Shown here in pieces: positions 35,691 to 44,224 of a stretch of 64,000 nt of DNA. This DNA is from AP-15 sp963814865. Lineage in GTDB: Bacteria; Pseudomonadota; Alphaproteobacteria; ATCC43930; CGMCC-115725. Each line of letters starts with the position of its first letter. The first letter of the stretch is position 1. The notes under the pieces are model-generated. The model searched no databases and was not told the DNA's origin. It saw nothing but the letters and a program-made list of their open reading frames with translations. The translations under genes were made by a program, and so were the position numbers. Where the stretch lies: contig CAWFEN010000014.1 in the NCBI GenBank assembly GCA_963814865.1, positions 558,001 through 622,000 on the forward strand. Direction: 5' to 3'.

Positions 35691-36191
35691 CTACGCGGTT
35701 GGCGGTGCGGTTGCGTCGATGCCGGCGATCGGCAGCAGCGAGGTCACCAGCCCGCCGACAAAACCACGCTTTGACGTCGGCACGAATTCCTGCACCAAGG
35801 GCAGATCGACGGTGAACAGGCCGGCGACGCCAAAGCCGACAAAAAAGCGGCACACGCTGAGGAAGATCCAGCCGCCCTGGTCGGGGGTCAGCGCCATGAG
35901 CCCGGTGGCGATCGAGAAATTCAGCGCGGTGATGATAAAGACGGTGCGCCGGCCAATGCGATCGGCCAGCCAGCCGTAGAACAAGGCGCCGGGGACGCCG
36001 CCGATGCCTGAGGTCAGCAGGATCATCGCCGATTGCCCATAGGTCAGCTTCCACGGACCGACGATAAAGGCGAGCGCGAAGCCAATCAGCCCAAAGTCGA
36101 AATAGTCGAGCATGTCGCCGATCACGGCCGCGGCGACGATCTTTTTCTGATTCCTGGTCAGCCGTTTCTGCTGCTCCAGCAGCTCCAACAT
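35691..36191 (-). pseudogene. MFS transporter, truncated to the N-terminal third
   Basis: 166 residues of a major facilitator of the metabolite:H+ symporter type: QKKIVAAAVIGDMLDYFDFG at the start and LADRIGRRTVFII, the loop 2-3 signature, with five membrane helices. Normal members are about 430-470 residues; the sequence stops after LLPIAGIDATAPPTA, where the next helices should continue. The break lies at about 35715, beside the repeat-rich scrap region, so the 3' part was probably lost by deletion or insertion. Confidence 0.7.
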
Positions 36192-36429
36192 TGCGCTTCT
36201 CCATTCCTGCCACCCGATAGCGGCTCAGATTTGGGGACACGCCGCTCCAGTGTCCTTGTCGGCACGCCGGTCTGCATCGCCAACGCCGTGACCGACGCGC
36301 TCGGGGTAGCCGAGATTAGCCTGCCGCGGCCTGTGGAGAGTATGCTGGAATTGCCGAGGCGGCAGCACCGATAGTCCCGCCTCGGAGAAGGACGGCACGG
36401 CACAATTTGTGACACCAGAGGATTTCAGC

Positions 36430-37503
36430 ATGCGTGCGATGCAGATCATCGAATGGGGCAAGCCGCTGGAAGCGCGGGAATATGCCGATCCCGAGCCCAC
36501 GGGCGAGGAGGTGTTGTTGCGCGTCGAGGCGGCGGGTGTCTGCCACAGCGATGTGCATATCTGGGACGGACACTTCGATCTGGGCGGCGGCCGGCAGATT
36601 TCGCTCGAATCCCGCGGCGTGCGCCTGCCCTTCACGATGGGGCACGAGATCGCCGGTGAGGTTGCGGCACTCGGCCCGCAGGCGTCCGGGGTCAAGGTCG
36701 GAGACAAGGTGGTGGCCTACCCGTGGATCGGCTGCGGCGAATGCGCGGTATGCCGCAAGGGTGAAGAACTGCTCTGCCTGAACCCGCGCACCTTGGGGAC
36801 GAGGCGGGCCGGCGGCTATGCTACGCATGTCCTCGTACCTGAAGGCCGCTACCTGCTGCCGCATCCGGGCGTGCCGCAGGCGCTCGCCGCCACCTACACC
36901 TGCTCCGGCATCACCGCCTTCTCGGCGCTCAAAAAGACGCGCGGGCATGTGGGCGCCGCCGACCATCTGGTCATCATCGGCGCGGGCGGGGTCGGCGGCA
37001 GCGCCGTGCATATCGCGCCGGCCGCGGTTGCCGGCAAGGTCATCGTTGCCGATATCGACGCGCAAAAGCGCGCGCACGCCCGCCAGATGGGCGCCGTCGC
37101 GACGATCGACAACGCCGCGCCCGACGCGGTCAAACAGGTGATGGAGGCGACCGGCGGCGGCGCCGCCGCGGCGATCGATTTCGTCGGCTCGCCGAAGACG
37201 ATGGAATTCGGCGTCAACACCCTGCGCAAAGGCGGCAAGCTTGTCATGGTCGGGCTCTACGGGGGCGCCCACCCGATCTCGACCGTGCTGTTTCCGTTCA
37301 AGATGATGACGATCGAGGGCTCGTATGTCGGCACGCTCGACGATTTGCGCGAACTGCTCGCCCTTGTTCAGTCCGGCAAGGTGCCGCCGATCCCGATCGA
37401 AACCCGGCCTGCCGACCAGGCGAGCGCGGCGCTGAGCGACTTGAAGAGCGGCGGAAGGGTGCGCGGGCGCGTGGTGCTGCACCATCGGCACGGGGGGCAA
37501 TGA
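36430..37503 (+). CDS. Zinc-dependent NAD(P)-linked alcohol dehydrogenase
   Basis: A 357-residue MDR-type dehydrogenase. Catalytic zinc site CHSDVH and GHEIAGEV; structural zinc lobe with CGECAVCRKGEELLC; cofactor fold IIGAGGVGGSAVHIAPAA. Oxidises an alcohol; substrate not deducible. The start at ATG 36430 has GAGGAT upstream, and an open extension to 36409 exists. Overlaps the VOC gene by four bases (ATGATG at the junction), so both are one unit. Confidence 0.88.
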   Translation: MRAMQIIEWGKPLEAREYADPEPTGEEVLLRVEAAGVCHSDVHIWDGHFDLGGGRQISLESRGVRLPFTMGHEIAGEVAALGPQASGVKVGDKVVAYPWIGCGECAVCRKGEELLCLNPRTLGTRRAGGYATHVLVPEGRYLLPHPGVPQALAATYTCSGITAFSALKKTRGHVGAADHLVIIGAGGVGGSAVHIAPAAVAGKVIVADIDAQKRAHARQMGAVATIDNAAPDAVKQVMEATGGGAAAAIDFVGSPKTMEFGVNTLRKGGKLVMVGLYGGAHPISTVLFPFKMMTIEGSYVGTLDDLRELLALVQSGKVPPIPIETRPADQASAALSDLKSGGRVRGRVVLHHRHGGQ

Positions 37504-37922
37504 TGAGCAATCCGGCGTTCAAATTCGACCATGTCCACATCATCAGCGAACATCCCAGAGCATCGGCCAACTGGTATGTCGAGGTATTCGGCGCCGCGAT
37601 TTCCGCCGACACCGTCGCCCGGGGCGCCCCGCAGATTTTCGTCGAGCTCGGCGGCATGACGATCCTGATCCGCGGCCGACGGCCGGGCGAAGCCCCGGTC
37701 GCCGCCAGGCCGATCCGGCAGTTCGCGGACTTCTCCAGTCACGACGCCAGGGGGATCGACCATTTCGGCTTCCTGTACCAGGGTGACCTCGCAGCATTCT
37801 GCGACGAGCTCCGGGCAAAGGGCGTGACGTTTCCGGTCGGGCTGAAAAAGGGCATCGGCGGCAGTTTATTGTGCTACGTCGCCGCTCCGGACGGTGTAAG
37901 TATCGAATTGATGCAATGTTGA
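37500..37922 (+). CDS. VOC family (glyoxalase/dioxygenase-like) protein
   Basis: A 140-residue vicinal oxygen chelate protein. Metal-site pattern FDHVHIISEHPRASANWYVE at the start, GIDHFGFLYQGD in the middle, and the terminal Glu in GVSIELMQC. Members are dioxygenases, lyases or isomerases with a divalent metal; the reaction here is unknown. Translationally coupled to the alcohol dehydrogenase. Confidence 0.85.
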   Translation: MMSNPAFKFDHVHIISEHPRASANWYVEVFGAAISADTVARGAPQIFVELGGMTILIRGRRPGEAPVAARPIRQFADFSSHDARGIDHFGFLYQGDLAAFCDELRAKGVTFPVGLKKGIGGSLLCYVAAPDGVSIELMQC

Positions 37923-38300
37923 GCGCTCCCATGAGAGAACTGTGCGCTGTTGCTTCGGCGGCTCGGATCGAGCGAAGACCAGCGCAATGGATCCCACGAT
38001 CGACGGGATTCAACAGCAGACCGACGCCGGATCGCAGGCGCAATCAAAAACCGATATGGCTCAAATTCGCCGTTCGAACGGAGCGGCCGATAGCCTCGCT
38101 GACCGTTTGGCGTAGCACGAGAACACACATTTCTGTTCTGTTGAATAAGCTTATCCACGGGTCAATCTTGTAATCGCGATTGACACCCGCTCGATGACGT
38201 GGAGTAGTGGAGGCTCGCGATGCCTCGATGCAGTCGGATCGTGCTGTGCTGAGGCTGAACGTCACCGAAAGAGAGCCCCCAACATCGGAGGAGTTGCATC
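37923..38300. other. 378-base intergenic region, no gene seen
   Basis: Spacer between the VOC gene and the CmcJ-type gene. Short open frames on both strands lack ribosome sites and recognisable protein. An ATCATG start with GGAGGAG-like bases belongs to the gene at 38301. Probably holds its promoter. Confidence 0.4.
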
Positions 38301-39122
38301 ATGCCGCTGGATGTCGCCGTAGCCCCGACAACCCTCACCTCGACGCTCTATTACCTGAAACGCGGGGCCGAGAAGCCGGCAAGCTATCGCATCGAACCGC
38401 CGCCGGGCGTGCCGCGCTGGAACGGCATCGACGATCCGCACGACGTCACGATCGAGGACGCGCGCGGCCGCGAATCCGAGTTCACGCTCGACCGCAACGG
38501 CTTTGCTCTGGTCAAGGCGCCGACCGCGGTCGCCGACTTCTATTCGCCTGAGGAGATCAAAAGCGTCTACTACCCGGAAGTCGAGCGCCTGCTGCGCGAC
38601 AAACTGGGCGCCAGCCGCGTCTTTGTCTTTGACCACAACGTGCGCAACGCCACGCGGCCCGGCATGCCCAAGCCCTCGCGTCAGGTGCACAACGACCACA
38701 CCGTGAATTCGGCGCCTCGCCGGGTGCGCGACCATCTCGGCGCCGATGCCGGGGAGCTGCTGAAGCACCGCTTCGGCGTCGTCAATGTGTGGCGCCCGAT
38801 CCGCGGGCCGGTGCAGGATTCACCGCTCGCCCTGTGCGATGCGCGCAGCTTTACCGACGACGATTTGATCGCCAGCGACCTCGTCTATGCCCATGTGCGC
38901 GGCGAGACCTCGCGGGTTGAATATAACCCGGCGCATCGCTGGTATTATTTCTCGGAAATGCAAACCGACGAGGTGCTGTTCATCCGCGTCCACGACAGCG
39001 CCAATGACGGCCGTGCCCGCCTGTCGTTCCACACGTCCTTCGAGAACCCGCTGACCCCCGGCGCGCCGCCGCGGGAAAGCATCGAGGTGCGCACGCTGGT
39101 ATTTTTCCCGCCGGCTGCCTGA
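38301..39122 (+). CDS. CmcJ/NvfI family oxidoreductase
   Basis: A 273-residue protein of the CmcJ/NvfI family (non-heme iron, 2-oxoglutarate enzyme-like; fungal NvfI and asaB relatives). Family blocks: LTSTLYYLKRGAEKP, VFVFDHNVRNATR, QVHNDHTVNSAPRRVRDHLG (His-x-Asp pair), NVWRPIRGPVQDSPLALCDA, and WYYFSEMQTDEVLFI. Most bacterial members have no assigned substrate. GGAGG lies before ATG 38301. Followed by a strong hairpin, so probably monocistronic. Confidence 0.83.
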   Translation: MPLDVAVAPTTLTSTLYYLKRGAEKPASYRIEPPPGVPRWNGIDDPHDVTIEDARGRESEFTLDRNGFALVKAPTAVADFYSPEEIKSVYYPEVERLLRDKLGASRVFVFDHNVRNATRPGMPKPSRQVHNDHTVNSAPRRVRDHLGADAGELLKHRFGVVNVWRPIRGPVQDSPLALCDARSFTDDDLIASDLVYAHVRGETSRVEYNPAHRWYYFSEMQTDEVLFIRVHDSANDGRARLSFHTSFENPLTPGAPPRESIEVRTLVFFPPAA

Positions 39123-39139
39123 CGGTTCTGTTGCGGGCG

Positions 39140-39173
39140 CCGCTTTGCCCCGAGAGCATTCGGGGCAAAGCGG
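39140..39173 (+). terminator. Perfect 14-bp hairpin after the CmcJ-type gene
   Basis: CCGCTTTGCCCCGA and its exact complement flank a six-base loop (GAGCAT), starting 18 bases after the stop. No T-tract follows, so it is a candidate rather than a proven intrinsic terminator, but the stem is very stable. It separates this gene from the decayed amidohydrolase. Confidence 0.55.
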
Positions 39174-39312
39174 CCTGGGGTGCCGGAATGGCGCTCGCGG
39201 CGCAGTTCCGCAAGGGGTCTTCCTCAGCCTACGGCTGCGAGTTCGCCCAGCCGCGCAGCTCGCGGTTTGACTTGTCCGGTTTGTCCTCTCCCCGCCCGCT
39301 GCCCAATGCCGC

Positions 39313-39909
39313 ATGGCTCGGCAAGCTGACGGAGGAGATCCTCGAGCCCGGTCTGCCGAGCGTCGACCCGCACCATCGTCTGCGGGATCACCCGGGCAGC
39401 CGCCATCTGCTCGACGAACCCTTGGCCGACGTCAACTCCGGGCACAGCATCGTCGCGACCGTCTTTATCCAGTGCGGTCGGGGCTACCGCACCAGCGGTC
39501 CCGAGGAGATGCGGCCGATCGGCGAAGGCGAGTTCGTGCGGGCGATCGCCGAAGAGGGCGACCGGCGCGGCGACAAGACCAAAATTTGCGCCGGCATCGT
39601 CAGCTCCGCCGATTTGCGGGTGCCCAAGGTCGGCGCTCGAAGCGCAGATCGCCGCGGCTGGCAGGCGCTTTCGCGACATCCGCCACAGCGCCGCATGATC
39701 CGGCGAGTGTCGGCGCATCATCCTATGTGCCGACGCCGGGGCTGATGGACGATCCGAACTTCCGCCGCGGCCTGAAGCGGCTGCCGGCGCGCGACTTTAC
39801 CTTCAAAACGTGGCTTTATCACCCACAGATCAAGACCCTGACCGAGGTGGCGATGCGGTTGGACCGCCGGCGAGCTTGCCGGCTTGATAAGGGACTGCCC
39901 CGATCCTGA
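39313..39909 (+). pseudogene. Decayed amidohydrolase (TIM-barrel, pyrone-dicarboxylate lactonase type)
   Basis: 5' half of an amidohydrolase family 2 gene in three frames. KLTEEILEPGLPSVDPHHRL and SIVATVFIQCGRGYRTSGPE are in one frame. ALEAQIAAAGRRFRDIRHSA is in a second, which then hits a stop. ASVGASSYVPTPGLMDDPNF and FKTWLYHPQIKTL are in a third, after which similarity ends. A metal His of the HxH motif is replaced (PHHRL for PHHHL). The frame breaks plus the missing C-terminal half show true decay, unlike the single-base breaks elsewhere. It sits just upstream of the HMG-CoA-lyase-like gene. Confidence 0.7.
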
Positions 39910-39928
39910 TCGTAACGAGGAATCAGAC

Positions 39929-40891
39929 ATGACCGATCTGCCGAAACATGTGGACATCCACGAGGAAGGACCGCGCGAGGGGTTCCAGATCGAGCCCGGC
40001 CCGATCAGCACCGAAAACAAGATAAAATTGATCGAGGCGCTCGCCGAGACCGGCCTGCACCACATCCAGGCCGCCTCGTTCGTCAGTCCGCGCATCGTGC
40101 CGGGCTGGGCCGATGCGGAGGACGTCGTCGCCGGCTTCACGCCGAAGGAGGGCGTGCACTACACCGCGCTGTGGTTCAATGCGCGCGGACTCAACCGGGC
40201 CCTCGTCTTCCGCAACAAGCTGACGATCACCGGCGCGATCTCGCTGACGGCGTCGGAAGCGTTCACCCGGAAGAACCTGCACCGCAGCCACGCCGAAAAC
40301 GTCGAGGCGATGAAGAAGCAGACGGCGCTGCATCTCGAAAACGGCGTCGAGGTGCCGCGGATCGGCGTGATGGCGGCGTTCGGCTGCAATTATCAAGGCG
40401 ACATCGCACCGGCGCAGGTCATCTCGACCCTGGAAGACGGGCTCGCGATTGCCGAGGAGGCCGGCGCCGGCATCAAATATTTCTCGCTGGCCGACACGAT
40501 GGGCTGGGCGACACCGATGCGCATCGAGCGCGTGCTGGGCGAAGTGCGCAGCCGCTGGCCCGACATGCCGATCTCCTTGCACCTGCACGATACGCGCGGG
40601 CTCGCCGTCGCCAACGCGCATGCCGGGCTCAAGATGGGCGTGATCCAGTTCGACTCGACCGTCGGCGGGCTCGGCGGTTGCCCGTTCGCGGGACAACCAA
40701 AGGCAGCCGGCAACATCTGCACCGAGGAGCTGGTGCTGCTGTGCGAGGAGATGGGTATCGATACCGGCGTCGATCTGGATGCGCTGATCGAGGTCGGCCA
40801 CATGGCCGAGGAGATCGTCGATCACCAATTGCCGGGCGAATTGATCCACGCCGGCAGCCTCGACGCCTTCCGCCGCCGCGCCGCGGCCTGA
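39929..40891 (+). CDS. Hydroxymethylglutaryl-CoA lyase-like enzyme
   Basis: A 320-residue TIM-barrel lyase or aldolase of the HMGL-like family. Catalytic region VDIHEEGPREGFQIEPG replaces the usual EVGPRDGLQ; metal site ISLHLHDTRGLAVANA and the cysteine loop FDSTVGGLGGCPFAGQPKAAGN are present. Cleaves a 3-hydroxy-3-methyl-type CoA ester or carries out a related aldol reaction. Start ATG 39929 with AACGAGG upstream. Precedes a beta-lactamase-fold hydrolase gene by 61 bases. Confidence 0.85.
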   Translation: MTDLPKHVDIHEEGPREGFQIEPGPISTENKIKLIEALAETGLHHIQAASFVSPRIVPGWADAEDVVAGFTPKEGVHYTALWFNARGLNRALVFRNKLTITGAISLTASEAFTRKNLHRSHAENVEAMKKQTALHLENGVEVPRIGVMAAFGCNYQGDIAPAQVISTLEDGLAIAEEAGAGIKYFSLADTMGWATPMRIERVLGEVRSRWPDMPISLHLHDTRGLAVANAHAGLKMGVIQFDSTVGGLGGCPFAGQPKAAGNICTEELVLLCEEMGIDTGVDLDALIEVGHMAEEIVDHQLPGELIHAGSLDAFRRRAAA

Positions 40892-40952
40892 TGTCTGCGA
40901 CGCCGCTTATCGACATAGGAATCCCGGAGTTCATCGCTGAAGGAGGAGACTG

Positions 40953-42203
40953 ATGAAGCCCGAAACGGTAGGCATGTCGTCTGTGCGACTGGCGCGGCTG
41001 GACGAAGTGATGAAGCGCCGCTATGTCGACGGCGGCTATCTGCCCGGCATGCTGACCTACGTTTATCGCAAGGGTCAGCTCGTCCATACCGCCATCTGCG
41101 GCCGCATGGACATCGAGCGCGGCAAGAAGATGCGCGAGGACGCGATCTTCCGGATCTACTCGATGTCGAAGCCGATCACGGCGGTCGCCTTGATGATGCT
41201 GGTCGAAGAGGGCCTGATCGGCCTTGACGACGCCGTCCACAGCCTCATTCCCGGCTGGCAGAACCTCGGCGTCTACGCCAGCGGCACGCCGTCGCTGCTG
41301 CCCGACGCGCCGCCCGGCTTTTTGACGACACAAAGCCTGCGGCCGATGAAGGTCATCGACCTCGCGACCCACACCTCCGGTCTGACCTACGGCTTCATGA
41401 TGCGCACCGCGGTGGACGCCGCCTATCGCAAGGCCAAGGTGACCGACCGCCAGACCGCCGGCGGGCTTCAGGGGATGGTCGACCAGCTGGCTCAAATCCC
41501 GCTCGACTTCTCGCCCGGAACGGCCTGGAATTACTCGGTGTCGATCGATGTGCTGGGCTACCTCGTCGAGAAGCTGTCCGGCATCGGCTTCGGCGAGTTC
41601 CTGCGCACACGGCTGTTCGAGCCGCTCGGCATGAACGACACCGCGTTCTATGTGCCGCCGGACAAGACCGAACGGCTCACCTCCTGCTATCAGCCGGAAA
41701 CCAAGGGCGGGCTGAAGCTGCAGGACGACGCCCGGGAGAGCACCTATGCCAAACCGCCGATGCTGGAATCGGGAGGCGGCGGCCTGGTGTCGACGGCGCA
41801 CGATTATCTGCGCTTCTGCCGCATGATGCTTAACGGCGGCACGCTCGACGGCGTGCAGATCCTCAGCCCCAAGACGGTCGCGCTGTTCAGCCTGAACTAC
41901 CTGCCGGAAGGCCGGGAGGTGGCCGACATGGCGCTGCCCGGGATGTTCAGCGAAAGCGGGTATGCCGGGGTCGGCTTTTCGCTCGGCTGCGGGGTCAATG
42001 TCGATGTCGCCAAAACCCGCCTGCCCGGCTCGCCTGGCGAATATTTCTGGGGCGGCGCGGCCGCGACCGCCTTCTGGATCGATCCCAGGGAAGCGCTGAC
42101 GGTTGTGTTCATGACCCAGGTGATCGGCAGCCCGGCGCGCCTGACCCTGCGCCGTGACCTGCGCACGCTGGTTTACTCGGCGATGACGGAGTCGTTCGCG
42201 TAA
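40953..42203 (+). CDS. Serine hydrolase, class C beta-lactamase fold
   Basis: A 416-residue hydrolase of the beta-lactamase/esterase EstB group. Active-site S-x-x-K is in IYSMSKPITAVALMMLV, the Tyr motif in AWNYSVSIDVLGYLVEKLS, and the third motif region in FFW-type EYFWGGAAATAFWIDPREAL. No signal peptide, so an intracellular esterase rather than an antibiotic-resistance enzyme is likely. Ribosome site GAAGGAGG before ATG 40953. Probably in one operon with the HMGL-like gene. Confidence 0.85.
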   Translation: MKPETVGMSSVRLARLDEVMKRRYVDGGYLPGMLTYVYRKGQLVHTAICGRMDIERGKKMREDAIFRIYSMSKPITAVALMMLVEEGLIGLDDAVHSLIPGWQNLGVYASGTPSLLPDAPPGFLTTQSLRPMKVIDLATHTSGLTYGFMMRTAVDAAYRKAKVTDRQTAGGLQGMVDQLAQIPLDFSPGTAWNYSVSIDVLGYLVEKLSGIGFGEFLRTRLFEPLGMNDTAFYVPPDKTERLTSCYQPETKGGLKLQDDARESTYAKPPMLESGGGGLVSTAHDYLRFCRMMLNGGTLDGVQILSPKTVALFSLNYLPEGREVADMALPGMFSESGYAGVGFSLGCGVNVDVAKTRLPGSPGEYFWGGAAATAFWIDPREALTVVFMTQVIGSPARLTLRRDLRTLVYSAMTESFA

Positions 42204-42429
42204 TCGCCATGGTCGATCCGCATCGGCAGCCATAAACTCAGGGGCGGCGGTGCGTGAATCTGAATGCTTTCCGAGGTTGCCGGAGATCTGAGGCGGCGCG
42301 CATCGTAACCTCACCTCGGCAGCTCGTCGGTTGCAGCCATAGCCAACTCGCTTTGGTGCGGGACGACCTGCGCCCGCAGGTGTTTTCCACGCATCCCGGG
42401 TGGCCGGGGCGCGCCAAAGGAGGAAGACG

Positions 42430-42666
42430 ATGCCGAATCATGTTTACCCGAGCATGGAAGTTGAAAGCTCTTCGATCCTCAAAAAACTGGCGATAGTCCT
42501 CGCACTGATAGCAGGCTTGTCTGCCTGTGTGGGGCCGGCCCCACCATACGGTAACCCCGGATATGGCTACACCGGACCCGCCGTCTATGGCCCCAACAAC
42601 CCTGTCTACTACGGGCCCGGTTACTACCCCCCGCACACCAGCGAGCACGGCACGGTGCAATACTGA
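42430..42666 (+). CDS. Small Gly/Pro/Tyr-rich lipoprotein
   Basis: A 78-residue protein: short N-terminal part, hydrophobic stretch LKKLAIVLALIAGLSAC with an LSAC lipobox, then a low-complexity tail with repeated Gly-Tyr-Pro (PPYGNPGYGY, NPVYYGPGYYPP). AAAGGAGGAAG precedes ATG 42430. Likely attached to the outer or inner membrane; such tails are common in small alphaproteobacterial lipoproteins of unknown role. Confidence 0.65.
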   Translation: MPNHVYPSMEVESSSILKKLAIVLALIAGLSACVGPAPPYGNPGYGYTGPAVYGPNNPVYYGPGYYPPHTSEHGTVQY

Positions 42667-43076
42667 CAGATCTTTCTAGGACTGTTCCTCCGATAGCCTT
42701 GATTTCCTCAATTTTGGTACAATCGCCGTTCACCGGCCCAAGACCACCATATTGAGCGTTGAGCGCGGGATTCCTGAAAAGCTTTTCGCTGCGAACGACC
42801 TCGATCCGAAGGTGGCCAAGCGCACGCGAGCGAGCTGCCGGCGAGCGCGCGATTGCCGCCGGCATCGTTGGGCCTACTGCTCGAATCCATCTTGGCAAAG
42901 CTCGATCCGCCGTTGCCCCCGCCGGAGCCGTTGCCGGCGCCAAAAACCGGCGGGCCGGGCTATCGGGCAGCGGCCAGGCGACGGAGACGATGAAGGCTGG
43001 TCGCCCCACCACTACCAGAGGGTCGCAGCCAGACCGTTGAATGACCGCCTAAATTATCTGCAACCGATTGATAAAG
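42667..43076. other. Intergenic region with a possible gene remnant
   Basis: 410 bases without a complete gene. One plus frame ending at 42993 reads ASLGLLLESILAKLDPPLPP and continues with a Pro-rich, Arg-rich end, which looks like a natural protein C-terminus, but there is no start and the upstream frame is broken. It abuts the left tRNA-Lys repeat. Confidence 0.35.
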
Positions 43077-43126
43077 TTGGTGAGCCCGTCGGGATTCGAA
43101 CCCGAGACCTACTGATTAAAAGTCAG
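43077..43126. repeat. Direct repeat of the tRNA-Lys 3' half (distal att site)
   Basis: 50 bases identical to 45175-45224, covering the CCA, acceptor 3' strand, T-arm and anticodon arm half of tRNA-Lys(TTT), in the same orientation. After AGTCAG the sequences diverge, so no tRNA can be formed here. A one-sided tRNA duplication is what integrase-mediated insertion at a tRNA 3' end leaves behind. It marks the far end of a 2.1 kb island. No integrase gene remains. Confidence 0.8.
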
Positions 43127-43132
43127 CTGAAG

Positions 43133-43456
43133 ATGCCCTACGCGGGGTTTATTACAACGAGCGATTATCGCTATGCCAACGGCGAACTCGTACACGTACG
43201 AGAATACCTGAGGCATCGCTTCGGACGGTGGGAAACCGTCCGAAGCCACTACCGCAGCTGGCCGAATCCTGACCGACCAAGGTCCAACACGTTAAGGGGA
43301 CAAGCAAGTACAGGAACCTCGCGCCCCTTCGGGGGCGTTTTTTTGTGCGCCGTATTTTGCGCACGGTTTGGTATTAGGTCGTCAAGGATTCGATCAGATC
43401 CTAAATACGAACCGACATGGCCCGGCCGAAAAACGAACATTCAACCCACCTGGTGA
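43133..43456 (+). CDS. Possible small protein, island-borne (uncertain)
   Basis: An open frame starting MPYAGFITTSDYRYANGELV and continuing HVREYLRHRFGRWETVRSHY. This first half reads like a genuine small basic protein, while the second half crosses a strong terminator at 43322-43344 and does not. No good ribosome site. It may instead be a structured RNA, as the 12-bp hairpin at 43218-43246 lies inside it. Low confidence. Confidence 0.25.
   Translation: MPYAGFITTSDYRYANGELVHVREYLRHRFGRWETVRSHYRSWPNPDRPRSNTLRGQASTGTSRPFGGVFLCAVFCARFGIRSSRIRSDPKYEPTWPGRKTNIQPTW
43218..43246 (+). other. Perfect 12-bp hairpin
   Basis: GCTTCGGACGGT and its exact complement around a GGGAA loop. Lies 76 bases ahead of the intrinsic terminator on the same strand, just inside the left end of the tRNA-Lys island. 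Could belong to a small RNA, or to a recombination or regulatory site. Confidence 0.5.
43322..43344 (+). terminator. Rho-independent terminator
   Basis: Stem CGCCCC/GGGGCG closed by a TTCG loop, followed by seven T residues. A textbook intrinsic terminator reading in the plus direction. No well-supported gene ends just before it, so it probably ends a short RNA or the uncertain ORF at 43133. Confidence 0.8.
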
Positions 43457-43639
43457 AATTCTCTGCTCCCGGCGGATGCGTACGCATGCCTTCAGCGGCT
43501 CGCCAGAATGGGGCGCTATGGGAGCGATCTGACGAAAGTCGCGAAAGTACCTTGTCCTCCGTGAGATCGACGATTTGACCCGTGGGAGGCGTTTTGCCAA
43601 CCAATCCGATCGAACTGCAACGTCAGGGACAGCTACAGT

Positions 43640-43792
43640 TTAGACGGCGATCTCCCAGAGATCGAACTGGCCGTGCTGCGCGTCCTTGACCGAGCGCAGG
43701 ATGCCTCGCTTGCGCTGCCAGCGGAGCAGCGCGCCGGTGCGGATTCTTCCGTGGTCCCGTTCTTTCAATCGCCGACGACAGCAATCGCTCAA
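43640..43792 (-). CDS. Possible 50-residue basic protein coupled to the SOS gene
   Basis: Starts at a TTG that overlaps the stop of the upstream gene (TTGA junction) and reads LKERDHGRIRTGALLRWQRK, then RGILRSVKDAQHGQFDLWEI to a TAA stop. The even, protein-like composition and overlap suggest translational coupling. No family recognised; it could also be a fragment of a larger lost gene. Inside the tRNA-Lys island. Confidence 0.4.
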   Translation of the reverse strand: MSDCCRRRLKERDHGRIRTGALLRWQRKRGILRSVKDAQHGQFDLWEIAV

Positions 43793-44133
43793 AACGTCGT
43801 CTTATGCGGCCTGGCTGCGACCCGTGGCGCCGGCTGATCCTCGCGCACCCGGAACGCCCCATCGGCAATCTCGACCTTCGATCCGGCGCACCAGCGGGAC
43901 ACGAAGGCCGCGGCTGACGTGGCATCGAGGAAGTAGATCGCGACCGCATCGTTGACGACGCCGCGCAGCCCGGCCGGTGTCACGGCCCAGCCATCGGCGC
44001 CGCAGTTCTCGTCAAGCCAGGCGTGCATCGAGGTAAGCCGCGTCCCGAGCCCGCCCGCCGGGACCCCGAGCTTGATCCGGCACGGGAACCGGCGCTCGGC
44101 TTCGGTGATCATCAGCTTGGAACTCGCGGCCAT
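43789..44133 (-). CDS. Conserved protein of unknown function, LexA-box controlled
   Basis: A 114-residue soluble protein reading MITEAERRFPCRIKLGVPAG, HAWLDENCGADGWAVTPAGL and NDAVAIYFLDATSAAAFVSR. It looks like a small alpha/beta domain with conserved Trp and Cys. I know of similar unnamed proteins beside YedK-type genes in alphaproteobacteria, but no function. Start ATG 44133 is five bases from a perfect LexA operator; ATG 44112 is an alternative. It is divergent from the HMCES-like gene, and the shared operator implies induction on DNA damage. Confidence 0.65.
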   Translation of the reverse strand: MAASSKLMITEAERRFPCRIKLGVPAGGLGTRLTSMHAWLDENCGADGWAVTPAGLRGVVNDAVAIYFLDATSAAAFVSRWCAGSKVEIADGAFRVREDQPAPRVAARPHKTTF

Positions 44134-44137
44134 TTGG

Positions 44138-44152
44138 GTTCCGTGTTCGTTC
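44138..44152. promoter_or_regulatory. LexA operator (SOS box), GTTC-N7-GTTC
   Basis: GTTCCGTGTTCGTTC is an exact match to the alphaproteobacterial LexA site, two GTTC half-sites in direct orientation with seven bases between. It lies in the 91-base region between the divergent starts at 44133 (minus) and 44225 (plus), so it can control both. Its closeness to the minus start suggests that LexA blocks the promoter or the transcript start. Confidence 0.8.
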
Positions 44153-44224
44153 CCAATCCCGAGAACATCGCATGCGAGCCCGCGCCCGTCTAGCCGCTGG
44201 GGCGGGCGCCACCATATCTCGGCC

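Noticed and set aside
43081..43140. A second tRNA-Lys gene
   Set aside because: Only the 3' half is present; after the anticodon stem the sequence departs and no acceptor 5' strand exists. Interpreted as an att duplication.
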